Shown here: one piece after another, positions 40,806 to 41,084 of the stretch
How positions within the stretch are numbered: position 1 is the stretch's first letter
How the letters are laid out: every line of letters begins with the position of its first letter
From: Tranquillimonas alkanivorans
GTDB taxonomy: Bacteria; Pseudomonadota; Alphaproteobacteria; Rhodobacterales; Rhodobacteraceae
Length of the DNA: 41,084 nucleotides
Direction: 5' to 3'
NCBI RefSeq assembly: GCF_900115595.1
Contig: NZ_FOXA01000020.1
Location: forward strand, 1 to 41,084
Notes under the pieces: model-generated
Seen by the model: the letters and a program-made list of their open reading frames with translations, nothing else
Databases searched by the model: none
What the model was told of the DNA's origin: nothing
Position numbers and translations under genes: made by a program

Positions 40806-41084
40806 TTAATGCATTGCCCTCCTTCGGTCGACGGTGACGATGGCTTCCGGGGCAGGCGGTCTGTAGCCCAGGGCGCTATGGGGGCGGATGGTATTGTAGT
40901 GGCGCCGCCATTGTTCGATGAGGATCTGGGCCTCGCGGAGCGAGTAGAAGATCTCCCCGTCGAGCAGCTCGTTGCGGAAGCGGGCGTTGAAGCTCTCACA
41001 ATAGCCGTTCTCCCACGGTGATCCGGGCTCTATGAAGGCAGTTTTCGCGCCCACGGCTTCGATCCATTCACGGACCTTTCGGGC
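40806..41084 (-). mobile_element. IS3-family transposase OrfB, 3' end (continues beyond window)
   Basis: C-terminal 92 residues of an integrase-core transposase, open to the window edge. GSPWENGYCESFNARFRNEL carries the third catalytic Glu of the DDE triad, followed by LREAQILIEQWRRHYNTIRP and HSALGYRPPAPE, diagnostic of IS3-family OrfB. The stop is at 40806 and the element end should be just beyond, near 40800, where the IS110 remnant begins. Intactness cannot be judged because the 5' part is outside. Confidence 0.92.

Noticed and set aside
1-41084. CRISPR arrays, prophage genes, toxin-antitoxin pairs and replication origins
   Set aside because: No regularly spaced repeats, phage structural genes, paired small toxin/antitoxin frames or DnaA-box clusters were seen on either strand.

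Overview
The window is a GC-rich stretch (clearly above 60% G+C by eye) from an alphaproteobacterium, most likely a Rhodobacteraceae/Roseobacter-group organism. The evidence is gene content (TRAP carriers, Liv-type ABC carriers, a 2-aminobenzoyl-CoA-type monooxygenase/reductase, two PhnE permeases), dense operons with ATGA/TGATG overlaps, and a short intergenic repeat at 16930-16955 of a kind I remember from that family. No tRNA, rRNA or CRISPR array was seen.

Layout. (1) 1-1486, plus: the 3' part of a glutaryl-CoA dehydrogenase gene, then a family III CoA-transferase gene cut off after about 167 codons. (2) 1477-6247, minus: a four-gene operon of a GntR/FCD regulator fused in frame to an Ldh2-type dehydrogenase, followed by TRAP receptor, small permease and large permease. 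A GGTATAT-c-ATATACC palindrome lies just upstream. (3) 6623-12906, plus: livKHMGF, a cupin and an FAD monooxygenase. (4) 13284-21363, minus: a seven-gene aromatic-CoA operon with OYE-fused monooxygenase, SDR, MarR regulator, crotonase, acyl-CoA dehydrogenase, tryptophan 2,3-dioxygenase and an aryl-CoA ligase. (5) 21686-23752, plus and divergent from (4): a second, complete gcdH, a thioesterase and a RidA-like protein. (6) 23891-34101, minus: a probable cyclic-nucleotide island with a secreted metallopeptidase, a Crp-type regulator, a class III nucleotidyl cyclase, an unknown protein, a 779-residue PLP decarboxylase, an S9 peptidase, a 49-residue protein and a SulP transporter ending in STAS and cNMP-binding domains. 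(7) 34309-40034: a periplasmic glycerophosphodiesterase, a phnCDEE-type ABC carrier and a divergent DeoR/GlpR-type regulator with a 27-bp dyad between them. (8) 40574-41084: an IS110 transposase remnant beside the end of an IS3-family element that runs off the window.

How the parts may work together. Regions 3-5 look like one catabolic unit: tryptophan opened by TDO, anthranilate (or a related aryl acid) activated to its CoA ester, the ring hydroxylated and reduced by the monooxygenase/OYE fusion, and the product passed through beta-oxidation-like steps, possibly to glutaryl-CoA and crotonyl-CoA. TTCAAGC/GCTTGAA dyads sit in front of both the liv operon and the catabolic operon, and the operon carries its own MarR regulator. 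Region 6 carries a cyclase, a Crp protein with the Arg-Glu-x3-Arg recognition helix, two perfect TGTGA-N6-TCACA boxes and a transporter with its own cNMP-binding domain, so it may make, sense and respond to a cyclic nucleotide locally. The most unusual single gene is the regulator-dehydrogenase fusion at 4481-6247, which may couple its own operon to the metabolite it handles.
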